Part shown: piece by piece, positions 55,527 through 64,000 of the stretch
Position numbering within the stretch: position 1 is the first letter of the stretch
How the letters are laid out: every line of letters begins with the position of its first letter
From: Microbulbifer guangxiensis
Lineage (GTDB): Bacteria; Pseudomonadota; Gammaproteobacteria; Pseudomonadales; Cellvibrionaceae
Length of the DNA: 64,000 bases
NCBI RefSeq assembly: GCF_021729075.1
Contig: NZ_JAJSAQ010000006.1
Location: forward strand, 186,001 to 250,000
Direction of reading: 5' to 3'
Notes under the pieces: generated by a model
Told to the model about the DNA's origin: nothing
Databases searched by the model: none
The model's input: the letters and a program-made list of their open reading frames with translations, nothing else
Position numbers and translations under genes: made by a program

Positions 55527-55686
55527 TTCTTACAGAATGCTCAATCCCAGTAGCATTGCCTCTTCCCCTCGTGGGCACGCAGAGGCAAGCGGCAGACATG
55601 GTAAGTGTGGCTCAGCTAAAGGCTGAAACTGAGACCTGAAACGCTGGGCTCCCCGTGTTTCAATGGGTTTAAAACCAGCTTTCGGC

Positions 55687-56622
55687 TTACGTATCTTCTC
55701 CGAAGCGCACATGCAGCATTTTCAAAGCCGCATCCGGATCGCGATCCGGGAAATCAGGGCTCTGCGGTAAACGCTCAATCACCCGGTAGCGGCTATCCGC
55801 CTTTTCGATCACCGCGCGGAAATGCTCCTCGCTGTGACGCGGGGAGTTCAGCACCATCAACAGGTCAGCGCCAGGGGCCAGGCAGGTCGGTAACAGCTGC
55901 AGCAATTTCTCGTAATTTTCGCCAACGTCGAAACGTCCCTTCTGGCGTGTGGGTGGATCCACCACCACCAGCTGGAACGGGCCGCGGCGATCGAAGCGGT
56001 TGAATTCCCTCAGGGCATCCAGTTGCAAAAACTTGATACCCTTCAACGGCAGGTTGTTGGACAGGTGGTTTTCACGGCCACGGTTCAGTACGCCGCGGTT
56101 CACATCGATGTTCACCACCTCCAATTCACCGGCCGCCCGGGCCACGACAGAAAAGGCACAGGTGAACGCGAACAAGTTGAGCATCTTCAGCGGTTCATCC
56201 GAGCCCAAGCGGGCCTGCACCTGCTCCTCCAGCCAGCGACGACCGGGCTCGATGTCGAGGAAGAAGCCCACGTTCTGGCGGGCAAAGGTCAGAGGGAATT
56301 TCAATTCGCCACGGCGGGCAATGGGGGCGGGCACCGGTTTACCGGCCTCCCACTCCACCGGCGCGCCCTGCAGGTAGCGGCGCTGGACGGCTACCCCCGT
56401 GTAACCGGCGGGCTCGGCCATCGCCCAGAGTTGCTGACAGAGTTCGCCCTCACCCTCGTGGGGTTCGAACAAAGTCACCAGCATCGCCGGGAAAAAGCTG
56501 TCCACGCAGACCTGTTCCAGCCCCTCGTAGCAACGACCGCGACCGTGAAACAAACGACGACTGTCAGTGCTGCCCTCGGCGAGTTTCTTCTCAACCTGCT
56601 CAAGCAGGGCCTTCCAGTTCAT
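55687..56622 (-). CDS. SAM-dependent methyltransferase, RlmI/RlmK-like without PUA domain
   Basis: 311 residues from ATG 56622, where GGGAGA lies four bases upstream. Rossmann motif I is LNLFAFTCAFSVVAR (about 150), the acidic motif is VVNIDVNRGVLNRGRENH, and the catalytic-type motif IV is LVVVDPPTRQKGRF. The last suggests a C5-cytosine or guanine RNA methyltransferase like RlmI/RlmL. The N-terminal 140 residues are less typical. Last gene of the epmC-pdxB operon. Confidence 0.8.
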   Translation of the reverse strand: MNWKALLEQVEKKLAEGSTDSRRLFHGRGRCYEGLEQVCVDSFFPAMLVTLFEPHEGEGELCQQLWAMAEPAGYTGVAVQRRYLQGAPVEWEAGKPVPAPIARRGELKFPLTFARQNVGFFLDIEPGRRWLEEQVQARLGSDEPLKMLNLFAFTCAFSVVARAAGELEVVNIDVNRGVLNRGRENHLSNNLPLKGIKFLQLDALREFNRFDRRGPFQLVVVDPPTRQKGRFDVGENYEKLLQLLPTCLAPGADLLMVLNSPRHSEEHFRAVIEKADSRYRVIERLPQSPDFPDRDPDAALKMLHVRFGEDT

Positions 56623-56644
56623 GACATCTCCCAATACCAAACTG

Positions 56645-57781
56645 CTACAAATCGCCGTTGCTCAGCGGATAGAGGATCGCATCCCGGTAGCCGGTGATCA
56701 CGGGGATAAAGCCGCTCCAGTCGCGATCCAGGTCGGGATCACCACTGTCCACCAGCAACGGCCTGCCCCCGAGCTCGGTAATTTTGGTCTTGGTCGCCAC
56801 CACGATCAGGTTTTCACGTCCGACCGCATGCAGCACGGCCGGAGAGAACTGCTGGTTGCCACGACCGATCAGATGCCCCTGGCCGCCAATGGCGGTGAGG
56901 ATGATTTTTGCCGGCCCATCGTGGTTCGCCAGCGCGGCCTCGATGTCGCGGGCACCGATATCCCGCGCAATGAGTTCGCCATCGAGGAGCAGGTCCACCC
57001 CCAGCAGGGTGCCCTCACAGCCCAGCTCGTCCAGCACCGCCAGCGTGGTGGAACCCGGCCCTACCACGTAGAGGGTCTCCGGCTCGATATCTTCCACCAC
57101 CTCGGCAGCGATATCGGCCACTGCCAGCTCCTCCACCTCGCGTCCCGCATTTTTGACCGCCTGCACGAAGTGACCCTCTTCCGGCACCAGCAGCTCCCCG
57201 TAGTAGCGGGTACTCACCCGCCCTTCGCGGAAGGACTTCTCGTCGATGTCGCGCACCTCGTGCTCACGCAGGTCCACCAGCTCACCGGCCAACAGGCGCC
57301 GCAACACTTCCCCCGCCGCTTTGGGGGAAATGGCAAAACAGGCGGAGTGCATCTTCACCCCTGCGGGAATTCCGAGCACCGGAAACTCTGCGCCTAGGGC
57401 GTTGACCATATTGCGGGCGGTGCCATCACCACCGACGAAAACGATCAGGTCCGCTCCGGCGGTGCGGATCTCACGGGCGGCGCGCTCGCTGTCGGCGGGT
57501 GTCGAGGGATCACTCTCGGCCTCGCCGACAACGGTCACAGTAAAGCCACTGGAGCGGGCCAGATCCTCGCCCATATTGCCGGCGAAGCAGAGAATCTCCA
57601 CCCGGTCCCTGAATTCGTGCAGGGCCTGCAGTGCAACATCCGCCCGCTGCTGTGCGCGGGGCTCAACGCCCGCCTCCAGCGCCTCGCGCACGGTGTCCTC
57701 ACCATCACTGCCCTTCAGGCCCGCCGGCCCGCCGATACCGGCCCAGGGGTTGATGATCAGTCCGAGCTTCTTCAGTTCCAT
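56645..57781 (-). CDS. ATP-NAD kinase-family protein
   Basis: 378 residues. The family core is LGLIINPWAGIGG at the start and FVGGDGTARNMVNAL (the NAD-kinase GGDGT motif) near residue 110, followed by GIPAGVKMHSACFA and GPGSTTLAVLDELG. It is longer than NadK and resembles AcoX-like proteins of unknown specificity. It probably phosphorylates a nucleotide or polyol. It overlaps pdxB by 10 bp. Confidence 0.85.
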   Translation of the reverse strand: MELKKLGLIINPWAGIGGPAGLKGSDGEDTVREALEAGVEPRAQQRADVALQALHEFRDRVEILCFAGNMGEDLARSSGFTVTVVGEAESDPSTPADSERAAREIRTAGADLIVFVGGDGTARNMVNALGAEFPVLGIPAGVKMHSACFAISPKAAGEVLRRLLAGELVDLREHEVRDIDEKSFREGRVSTRYYGELLVPEEGHFVQAVKNAGREVEELAVADIAAEVVEDIEPETLYVVGPGSTTLAVLDELGCEGTLLGVDLLLDGELIARDIGARDIEAALANHDGPAKIILTAIGGQGHLIGRGNQQFSPAVLHAVGRENLIVVATKTKITELGGRPLLVDSGDPDLDRDWSGFIPVITGYRDAILYPLSNGDL

Positions 57782-58911
57782 TTGAGCCCCAGTATTTCCA
57801 GTTGCCGGCGGGATTCCGCATCGAGTGCCGTTTCGCCGCCACGATAGTGGGAAAACTCCAGCCGCCGCGGGTAATCCTTCCGCAGACGGTCGAAGCCCTG
57901 TGCCAGCGGCAGCTCTGCGCTGGCGGCGTCCCGCAGGCGGCGATCATCGGTGCGGGGGTCGTACATCTGTAGCAGCAAACCCGCCATTGCCTGGAAGTCG
58001 CCGGCGCTGTTTCTGCTCCCCTCCGGCGCAGACAGACTGCGTACGGGATCGCGGTCCCCGGGGTCTGCCGGTACCGATGGCAACCCCAGCGCGCGGGACA
58101 GTGCCTCGCGCACCATGCGTGTGCCGGCAAGCTTGCCGTCGTGGCTATAGCCGGCAATATGCGGCGTGCCGATATCCACCCGGCCCAGCAGTGCCTGATC
58201 GATATCCGGCTCGTTCTCCCACACATCCAGCACCGTGGTGAGGGACTTGCCGCCCTCGAGCAGTGCCAGTAACGCCTGGTTATCCACTACTGCGCCGCGG
58301 CCGGCGCTGATCAGCACCGCGCCGTCTTTCATTGCCGCCAGACGACTGGCGTCGATCATATGCAGGCTCGGATGGAGGCCGCCCTTGACCAGCGGCGCAT
58401 GCAGGCAGACCACATCCTGTGCCATGACTTCCTCCAGGGCAGCCGCATCCGGGTTGTCCGGGAGCCAGGGATCGTAAACCCGGCACTGAATACCGAGCCC
58501 GTGCAGGCGCCGCTGTAGCAGGCCACCCACGTTCCCGCAGCCGACGATTCCGAAGTTCAGCCCGCGCCAGTCGCGGCCGAGGGCGGCCAGGGCGCAGAAC
58601 ACGTACTCCACTACGGAATTGGCATTGCAGCCCGGCGCCGCACTCCAGGGGACCGTCTGTCGGTCCAGCCAGGCGGTATCCAGATGATCGGTGCCGATGG
58701 TACAGCTGCCAACAAAGGCCACCGGGGTGCCCTCCAGCAACTCGCGGTCCACCTGGGTCACGGACCGCACCAGCAGGACATCCGCATCCAGCAGCTGCTC
58801 CCGGGTCATGGTGCGCCCGGGCAGCCGCCGGATACTGCCCAGGTCACCAAAATACTGCTCGACTGCGGGAATATTCTCGTCGGCGACAATCCTGATCCTG
58901 CCTTCTCTCAC
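57772..58911 (-). CDS. pdxB: Erythronate-4-phosphate dehydrogenase PdxB
   Basis: 379 residues, GTG start overlapping the previous stop (GTGA). It oxidises 4-phosphoerythronate in pyridoxal-phosphate biosynthesis. The N-terminus is RIVADENIPAVEQYFG. The substrate loop is LLVRSVTQV. The NAD+ site is GIVGCGNVGGLLQRRL. Catalytic Arg and His lie in ISAGRGAVVDN and GTPHIAGYSHDGK. A C-terminal dimerisation domain distinguishes PdxB from other 2-hydroxyacid dehydrogenases. Confidence 0.95.
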   Translation of the reverse strand: MREGRIRIVADENIPAVEQYFGDLGSIRRLPGRTMTREQLLDADVLLVRSVTQVDRELLEGTPVAFVGSCTIGTDHLDTAWLDRQTVPWSAAPGCNANSVVEYVFCALAALGRDWRGLNFGIVGCGNVGGLLQRRLHGLGIQCRVYDPWLPDNPDAAALEEVMAQDVVCLHAPLVKGGLHPSLHMIDASRLAAMKDGAVLISAGRGAVVDNQALLALLEGGKSLTTVLDVWENEPDIDQALLGRVDIGTPHIAGYSHDGKLAGTRMVREALSRALGLPSVPADPGDRDPVRSLSAPEGSRNSAGDFQAMAGLLLQMYDPRTDDRRLRDAASAELPLAQGFDRLRKDYPRRLEFSHYRGGETALDAESRRQLEILGLKWN

Positions 58912-59840
58912 GCTCCCTCCACCGGCCCTGCCGCGCCATGCGTCAATGTTCGTAGGATTTTAGGCTTCAGCCCGCCAATGCCGAACTCATCGGCGAGAGC
59001 CTGCGCCATCGCCGGCTCCGGCAACACCAGACGCAACGCTTCCGGGACCACTCCGAGAGGGACCGCCTCCTCGAGGCTGGCCAGTCGCTTGGCCAGCGCG
59101 ATCTGGTCCGCAAAATCCTCGAGTTTGCGCGCAAGCCCCCTGGCGCCGCGGATGGCCAGGTCCGCGACCCCGGCCGGATTGGCGAGTAACGCCTCCACAG
59201 ACTCGAAGTGCTGCAGCAGTGCGGCAGCGGTTTTTGGCCCGACACCAGGCACACCGGGAATGTCATCACTGCTGTCGCCCACCAGAGCCAGGAAGTCGGC
59301 GATCTGGCGGGGCGCCACACCAAAGCGGGCACGCACGCCGTCGCGATCCAGATGGCGGTCGGCAGCAAAATCCCACAGCGAGCCGGCGCCCCGGTCCAGA
59401 AGCTGCCCCAGATCCTTGTCACGGCTGATGATCACGGGCTGGTCTTCATTCAACAGCTTGGTCAGTGTTGCGAGAATATCGTCGGCCTCGAAGCGCTCGC
59501 TGGCAAAACTGGCGATACCCAGCGCTTCGGCCATGGACCGGCAGGCGGCGAGCTGGAAGGCCAGGGCCTCGTCGGGCAGGACGCGGCTGCACTTGTAGTC
59601 GGGGTAGAGTTCATTGCGGAAGCAGCTGCCGAGGGACTCATCAAAGGCGCAGGCAATGTGGGACGGGCGCCGCTGCAGCAGGTCGAGCAGGAAGTTGGTA
59701 AACCCGTAAACCGCCTCGGTCGGGTAGCCGCCGCGGCTCTCCCAGTTGGGAGGCAGGGCGAAGTAGTAGCGGAAGATATAGACCGACGCATCCACCAGGA
59801 ATGGCGGTGCTGCCTGCCCTGCAGGCGCCGCGGAAGTCAC
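58908..59840 (-). CDS. 5'-3' exonuclease (PIN and H3TH domain, Pol I N-domain type)
   Basis: 310 residues. Metal-binding acids are FLVDASVYIFRYYF (Asp), FDESLGSCFRNELYPDYK, FEADDILATL and ISRDKDLGQLL. The DNA-binding helix-3-turn-helix is GDSSDDIPGVPGVGPKTAAA. It resembles the stand-alone Xni-like flap endonucleases, but is longer and contains the full H3TH. Likely RNA-primer or flap removal. It is ATGA/GTGA-coupled to epmC and pdxB. Confidence 0.9.
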   Translation of the reverse strand: MTSAAPAGQAAPPFLVDASVYIFRYYFALPPNWESRGGYPTEAVYGFTNFLLDLLQRRPSHIACAFDESLGSCFRNELYPDYKCSRVLPDEALAFQLAACRSMAEALGIASFASERFEADDILATLTKLLNEDQPVIISRDKDLGQLLDRGAGSLWDFAADRHLDRDGVRARFGVAPRQIADFLALVGDSSDDIPGVPGVGPKTAAALLQHFESVEALLANPAGVADLAIRGARGLARKLEDFADQIALAKRLASLEEAVPLGVVPEALRLVLPEPAMAQALADEFGIGGLKPKILRTLTHGAAGPVEGA

Positions 59841-60430
59841 GAAAGATCCGCCAGCTGATAGAGCCGCCCACAGAACGGCTGCGGCCGGCCGAATTCACTC
59901 GCCAGTGCCGTGGCGAACTGCCCGGCCCGATCTGGCAGGCCCCGGCGGCAGTAATCCCGTACCTGCTCGAAGATGGCAGTCCTGAAGGCGTCGCTCGGCC
60001 CCAACCCCTGCGCCAGGTTGTCGGCACTGACGCGGAATCTCAGTCCGCAGGCCCGGGAGAAGATCCACTCCAATGCCTGGGGCTTGACCTCGACCCGCTC
60101 GAACAGCCGCTGCTGCTCCGCCGTGCGACCATCCGGGGCGTACCAGTAGCCGTAATCCGGCTGCTGGCGGCGCGCTGCGCCAGCCACACACCAGTGGGCG
60201 GCCTCGTGCAGCGCGCTGGCGGGGTAATCGAGGGTGAATTCGACCCGGTGATAGGCACAGGCCTGCCCCGCCGGCCGGTAGAAGGGCTCCGGATGACCAC
60301 CACAGAGGCGCGTGTTCAGCCCCTCCCGGGCGGAAAAGCACCGATCGAAGACGGAACAGATCCGCGCTGCGATCTCGCTCTCGGTTTCGGTTTCGGTCGC
60401 CAATTCAGCGGCACTGGACAGGCTGGACAA
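59837..60430 (-). CDS. epmC: Elongation factor P hydroxylase EpmC
   Basis: 197 residues. EpmC (YfcM) hydroxylates the beta-lysyl-lysine of EF-P. The metal-binding motif is LHEAAHWCVAG. The other conserved block is YGYWYAPDGRTAEQQRLFER and LGPSDAFRTAIFEQ. It starts the five-gene coupled operon running to the methyltransferase. The epmA and epmB partners are not in this window. Confidence 0.9.
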   Translation of the reverse strand: MSSLSSAAELATETETESEIAARICSVFDRCFSAREGLNTRLCGGHPEPFYRPAGQACAYHRVEFTLDYPASALHEAAHWCVAGAARRQQPDYGYWYAPDGRTAEQQRLFERVEVKPQALEWIFSRACGLRFRVSADNLAQGLGPSDAFRTAIFEQVRDYCRRGLPDRAGQFATALASEFGRPQPFCGRLYQLADLS

Positions 60431-60712
60431 ACGGGACTCCGGGGCTGCTAGCGGTTCTTACATTCGGGGAAGGCGCGAACTATAACAATGGCCTCCGGGA
60501 GTGCAACCAGGCGCCCGCCGAATTACTGAGCAACCGGCCACCAGGGGGCCAACGAGCCTCGAAATCCTTTGTTGTATTTCGAGGGGCCAACATATACCTT
60601 TAGTGGCAGGGACGCCGGAAAAGGGCCCCTGCCCTGCAACCGGGTTCCCCAGGGGGGAATAAGCAGTCCAATGCCCTCCTGCACCACAACCGGCCCTGCA
60701 AGGAGGTGCTCC
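60431..60712. other. Intergenic region with stem-loop
   Basis: About 280 bases between divergent epmC and the next gene. A 9-bp stem CCTCGAAAT / ATTTCGAGG closes a 10-nt loop at 60557-60584, with flanking GGCC complementarity. It has no T-run. It may be regulatory. No ORF is credible. Confidence 0.5.
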
Positions 60713-61399
60713 ATGACCGACCACCGCTACAGCAATGTGGTTGACCTCTTCACCGGCGAGCCGATCGAAACTTCAGCGAGCAGACGCTTCATTCGCCTGT
60801 CGCCGGAGCTAGATGGCTTGGAAATGCTCTACTCCAATAGCTCCAGCGGAAACGATCTCTACAGCCTCAAGGTGCTGTGCTGGGGCCTGCGTGCCAATGG
60901 CGAGGTTGTAGGACTCGTCCCGTGGCTCAACTCCATTGTCCCCTGCCCGGAAATCAAAGACCCTCTCGACGGGCGTTTCGAGGGCTATTACGACCCGGGT
61001 ATCGAGGAGATATTCCAGGAACCCCCTATCCACAAGATCGTCGAGCTGGAGACTGCGGCGGAGTACTTCGAGTACGAGAGCAGCAAGGCCGAGGAAGTGC
61101 TGCAGGAGATTCCGGATACCATCGGCACCCACGCGGTGTTCATGGACGAAGGCCGGGAAAACCTGACCCTGACCGAGGTGGTGAGCTGGCGGTTGTATGC
61201 CAGCGGTGAGATCCACGGCATGCTGATCGATCACGACCATGTCGAGACCACGCCGGTGCTACCGGGTGACCTGTGCCTGTATGCGGCCCAGGAAGCGCAG
61301 GAGTTCCGCTACTTCTTCCAGCATCACATCGCCAACAAGATAAAGTCAGAGGATCCGGAAGCCCTCGCCGCGATCGCCGCGCTGGTTACCGCACCCTGA
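60713..61399 (+). CDS. Conserved hypothetical acidic protein
   Basis: 228 residues from ATG 60713, preceded by a near-perfect AAGGAGG at eight bases. The frame is open 48 codons upstream without support. Strongly acidic, no signal peptide. It contains VLCWGLRANGEVVGLVPWLN and a related later segment, EVVSWRLYASGEIHGMLIDH, suggesting an internal duplication. No named family recognised. Confidence 0.75.
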   Translation: MTDHRYSNVVDLFTGEPIETSASRRFIRLSPELDGLEMLYSNSSSGNDLYSLKVLCWGLRANGEVVGLVPWLNSIVPCPEIKDPLDGRFEGYYDPGIEEIFQEPPIHKIVELETAAEYFEYESSKAEEVLQEIPDTIGTHAVFMDEGRENLTLTEVVSWRLYASGEIHGMLIDHDHVETTPVLPGDLCLYAAQEAQEFRYFFQHHIANKIKSEDPEALAAIAALVTAP

Positions 61400-61419
61400 C
61401 CTGCAGACCAGACCAATCG

Positions 61420-61443
61420 TTGCGGGCGGGGTTTCTCCGCCCG
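61420..61443. terminator. GC hairpin between convergent genes
   Basis: Stem GCGGGCGG / CCGCCCGC with the loop GGTTTCT in a 70-bp convergent spacer. It lacks a T-run, so termination is only plausible. Confidence 0.4.
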
Positions 61444-61469
61444 CGAACAGCCCGCCCGCCAACAGGCCG

Positions 61470-61703
61470 TCAGGAATCCGCCTTCCTGATCCAGTAGACA
61501 AACTTGCTGTCCTGTTCCCGGTGTTCCACCAGTTCGTAGCCGAGAAACTGACAGAATTTCGGCACGTCGCGCTGCGTCGAGGGATCCGTAGCCAGCATCT
61601 GCAGCACCTCCCCCGGTGCGACTTTGCGCACGGCGGCGTGTAACATCATGACGGGCTCCGGGCACAGCAGGCCGCGGGCATCGAGCGTGTGATCTGACTT
61701 CAT
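61470..61703 (-). CDS. tusA: TusA-type sulfurtransferase
   Basis: 77 residues, the usual length. The active-site Cys is in [15 protein letters not shown] (CPxP motif). The end matches Tus[16 protein letters not shown]. It relays persulfide sulfur, mainly for 2-thiouridine synthesis on tRNA. Monocistronic. Confidence 0.92.
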   Translation of the reverse strand: MKSDHTLDARGLLCPEPVMMLHAAVRKVAPGEVLQMLATDPSTQRDVPKFCQFLGYELVEHREQDSKFVYWIRKADS

Positions 61704-61831
61704 GGCGCTATTTTCGGGTAATTGCCATCAATCGTCACCTGCAAATTTCCCTGACCGCACGGCCAATTCCCCCATCACCTGATGGAAACTACGCGCTAGA
61801 ATCGGGTCATTGAATGACTGAAGAGCAGAAA

Positions 61832-62122
61832 ATGATTTACGTTTTGATTGAACGGGAAATCGCTCCCGACATGCAGTCCAACTATGAGCAGGCGGCGCGC
61901 AAATTACTGAACCACGCCTACCGCACCGTGGGCTTCATCGAGGGGCAGACATACACCGCCAAAGAGAATCCGCTGCGCCGCTTTACCCTGTCCAAGTGGC
62001 AGTCGGACCTGCACTGGGAACACTGGTATACCAGCGAGGAACGCCGCGGTCAGATGGCCCTGCTGAAGCCCATGCTCAAGGAAGACGAGCGCATCACGAT
62101 TCTCGAAGCTGCTCCCGAATAA
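61832..62122 (+). CDS. Antibiotic biosynthesis monooxygenase (ABM) domain protein
   Basis: 96 residues from ATG 61832 (MIYVLIEREIAPDM). An ATG six codons earlier (61814) is possible. One ferredoxin-like ABM domain with GFIEGQTYTAKENPLRRFTL and WHSEE-like HWYTSEERRGQM. Such proteins are dimeric cofactor-free oxygenases or stress proteins. It overlaps the hydrolase gene by 29 bp, tail to tail. Confidence 0.85.
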   Translation: MIYVLIEREIAPDMQSNYEQAARKLLNHAYRTVGFIEGQTYTAKENPLRRFTLSKWQSDLHWEHWYTSEERRGQMALLKPMLKEDERITILEAAPE

Positions 62123-62747
62123 AGCCGGCGACCCGCTCTGCGGCAGCCTGCCAGTGAGCTTCGCGGGTGAAACCGCTGACCTTGCGGGGCTTGAAGTCGT
62201 GATCCCCGTCTTCGAGCCACCCCAGGGCGATCTGCCCTGACAGGGAATAGCCGGCCACCTCCCCGGCACTCCCCAGGGGATCCCTGGTGCCCTGCACGAT
62301 CAGTGTCGGGCACTGCAGCTCCTCCAGGTGTTCGGTGCGCAACCGCTCCGGCTTGCCCTGCGGGTGAAACGGGTAGCCGAGGCAGACCAGCCCCCGTATC
62401 TGGCCTTTGGCAAAACAGGCATCCGCCATCAGGCTGGCCACCCTTCCGCCCATGGATTTGCCACCGATAAAAAGCGGCAAACCATCCTCCTTCTCCAGCC
62501 AGTGATCGACCTGGGCCAGAAAAGCTTCCTGCAGCTGTGGCATGGGATTCGGCGGGCGGCGTTTGCCCGACTCGCGCCGTTCCACCATATAGGGGAACTC
62601 GAAACGAACCACTTCGATACCATGGCCACAGAGCGCGCCGCTGAGCGCATCCATGAAGTCACTGTCCATTGGCGCGCCGGCCCCGTGGGCAAAGAGGAAG
62701 CGCGCCAGTGGCTTCCCAGCGGGACGATCGACCAGCCAATCATTCAT
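62094..62747 (-). CDS. Alpha/beta hydrolase, COG3571/KANL3-Tex30-like
   Basis: 217 residues. FLFAHGAGAPMDSDFMD near the start, the nucleophile elbow GGKSMGGRVAS (Ser about 97), acid in VQGTRDPLG, His in LEDGDHDFKP. A complete catalytic triad in a small fold. Substrate unknown, probably cytoplasmic esterase. It overlaps the YheU-like gene by 8 bp. Confidence 0.88.
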   Translation of the reverse strand: MNDWLVDRPAGKPLARFLFAHGAGAPMDSDFMDALSGALCGHGIEVVRFEFPYMVERRESGKRRPPNPMPQLQEAFLAQVDHWLEKEDGLPLFIGGKSMGGRVASLMADACFAKGQIRGLVCLGYPFHPQGKPERLRTEHLEELQCPTLIVQGTRDPLGSAGEVAGYSLSGQIALGWLEDGDHDFKPRKVSGFTREAHWQAAAERVAGFIREQLRES

Positions 62748-62964
62748 GGCCGCGCAAGTCCTCCGCCAATACCAGGTTGACGGACTCCTCCCCCGGCTCG
62801 AACCAGATCACCACCTCACCGGACTGCAGCTGGCGCCGCAGGCTGGCGACCTTGTCACTGAGATTCACCTCGCGCTCGCCGTAATCGGTTCCGTCGCGGG
62901 TGGCGTACTCTTCCAGCAGGTTCTGCAGGGTATCGGGATCGAGCTGTTGATGGGGGATGCGCAT
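62740..62964 (-). CDS. YheU/UPF0270-family protein
   Basis: 74 residues from ATG 62964 (MRIPHQQLDPDTLQNLLEEY). Contains TRDGTDYGEREVNLSDKV and VVIWFEPGEESVNLV, the UPF0270 signature, and has the family's length. Function unknown. It precedes the hydrolase gene with overlap. Confidence 0.85.
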   Translation of the reverse strand: MRIPHQQLDPDTLQNLLEEYATRDGTDYGEREVNLSDKVASLRRQLQSGEVVIWFEPGEESVNLVLAEDLRGHE

Positions 62965-63038
62965 CGGGACTACTGCTCCGGCTGGCCTTGAGTCAGAAAA
63001 CGCTATTCTAACCGCTGGCCAGCCGGGCCTCATCCCTG

Positions 63039-63983
63039 TCAGTCGGCGCTGCCTGCCTCGTCCGGCTTGCGGAAGCGCAGGGTCATGCGGTCGCTTTCGC
63101 CGATGGCGAGATACTTGTCCTTGTCCTCATCGCCGAGGCGGAGTGAGGGCGGCAGGGTCCAGACACCCTTGGGATGATCTGCGGTGTCCTTCGGGTTGGC
63201 ATTGATCTCGCTGGCTTCCTCCAGCTCGAAGCCCGCCTGCTGGGCAACCTCGATCACATGATCCTGGGTCACATAGCCGCTGCTGATCATGTCCTCGCGG
63301 CTGGTTCCCGGCTTGGCGCGGTGCTCGACCACACCCAGGACACCACCGGGCTTCAGCGCCGCAAAGAAGCTGTCGAAAGCCTGCTTCTCGTTTTCGCCGC
63401 GCATCCAGTTGTGCACATTGCGGAAGGTGACCACCACATCCGCGCTGCCCGCCGGTGCGATTTCACTGCCGGCCGCGGGATCAAATTCCGTGAGGATGAC
63501 CTTGCCGTAATTCTCCTGGTCCGCTGCCAGCTTTTCCTTGAACGCTTTCAGGGAGCGCTGGTAGTAGCTGGATTCACTGTTCTCGGGAAAATGGGCAGCA
63601 TAAAAAGTCCCCCCCTGTTTCAGGTAAGGAGCGAGAATTTCGGTGTACCAGCCACCGCCCGGGGCGATCTCAACCACAGTCATGTCCGGCTCGATACCGA
63701 TGAAGCGCAGCGTTTCCGCCGGGTGACGGAACTGGTCACGGGCAGCGTATTCCGGGGTGCGGTGGTCACCGGCAATCACGGTCGCGAGCGTGTCAGACCC
63801 GGCCTCAGCACTACCTTCGGCAACCTCAGCGGTTTCACTGCCGGTAGCATCAGCGCCATTTTGCATCTGGGCATCTTCAACCGCGGGCGCCTGCGCTCCG
63901 GCATCCTCTTTTTCAGCACAACCGGCCGCGGCCAGTACGAGCGCCACGGACGCCAGGCCAATGGTTACGTTTTTCAGCTTCAT
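63039..63983 (-). CDS. Lipoprotein class I SAM methyltransferase-like protein
   Basis: 314 residues with a lipoprotein signal (IGLASVALVLAAAGC). An acidic Ala/Glu-rich spacer (about 25-65) follows, then a methyltransferase-like domain: TVVEIAPGGGWYTEILAPYL (motif I), VVVTFRNVHNWM (motif IV region) and LKPGGVLGVVEHRA. An extracytoplasmic SAM enzyme lacks an obvious cofactor supply, so activity is doubtful. AGGAGG lies nine to ten bases before the ATG. Confidence 0.85.
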   Translation of the reverse strand: MKLKNVTIGLASVALVLAAAGCAEKEDAGAQAPAVEDAQMQNGADATGSETAEVAEGSAEAGSDTLATVIAGDHRTPEYAARDQFRHPAETLRFIGIEPDMTVVEIAPGGGWYTEILAPYLKQGGTFYAAHFPENSESSYYQRSLKAFKEKLAADQENYGKVILTEFDPAAGSEIAPAGSADVVVTFRNVHNWMRGENEKQAFDSFFAALKPGGVLGVVEHRAKPGTSREDMISSGYVTQDHVIEVAQQAGFELEEASEINANPKDTADHPKGVWTLPPSLRLGDEDKDKYLAIGESDRMTLRFRKPDEAGSAD

Positions 63984-64000
63984 AGTACCCCCCCTCCTGA

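Overview
The window reads as a chromosomal segment of a marine-type gammaproteobacterium with moderately high GC. The gene complement (QueF of the long type, EpmC, PdxB, AlaA, TusA, a YheU-like protein, CyaB-like cyclase, RND pump) fits an Alteromonadales/Cellvibrionales relative such as Microbulbifer. The genus is an inference from gene content, not shown by the sequence.

Left core arm (1-14045): a FUSC-family exporter cut by the window edge, a cation/proton antiporter, a periplasmic catalase-peroxidase (katG), a divergent two-gene RND efflux operon with a strong terminator, and an overlapping pair of an ATP-grasp-like GCS2 ligase and an M14 deacylase.

Integrated element (14046-43019, about 29 kb): it sits in the 3' end of a tRNA-Ser(GGA) gene and is bounded by 14-bp direct repeats. 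It left the tRNA's original terminator stranded 29 kb away at 14003-14045. One end holds a DUF4102-type tyrosine integrase. The other holds an AlpA regulator, a primase-polymerase/DUF3987 protein and GGCGGA iteron-like repeats. There are no capsid genes. The AT-richer interior is almost entirely nucleic-acid defence: (i) a lone AIPR abortive-infection protein preceded by a 16-codon leader ORF; (ii) a 1814-aa helicase with a Vsr-like nuclease domain and a 9-bp in-frame tandem repeat; (iii) a translationally coupled MerR - VIT/VWA - TM0106-type RecB nuclease/helicase operon; (iv) a NUDIX - HNH (ScoMcrA-like head) - HrgA-like PD-(D/E)XK - SF1 helicase operon. Units (iii) and (iv) are the best candidates for undescribed systems. 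A GC-rich patch at 17230-18434 with two strong hairpins and a RusA-like remnant looks like a separate acquisition.

Right core arm (43006-64000): the tRNA-Ser, a nitroreductase, a membrane-anchored class III nucleotidyl cyclase, queF, an ABC-2 exporter pair, and a duplicated tRNA-Glu/tRNA-Gly cluster (three of each, plus two 5' tRNA-Gly scars) behind a consensus promoter with a GC-rich discriminator. Then come DUF1499-msrB, alaA, a lipoprotein, an M20 peptidase, a five-gene coupled operon (epmC, 5'-3' exonuclease, pdxB, NAD-kinase-like, methyltransferase), tusA, an ABM monooxygenase, a small alpha/beta hydrolase, a YheU-like protein and a lipoprotein methyltransferase.
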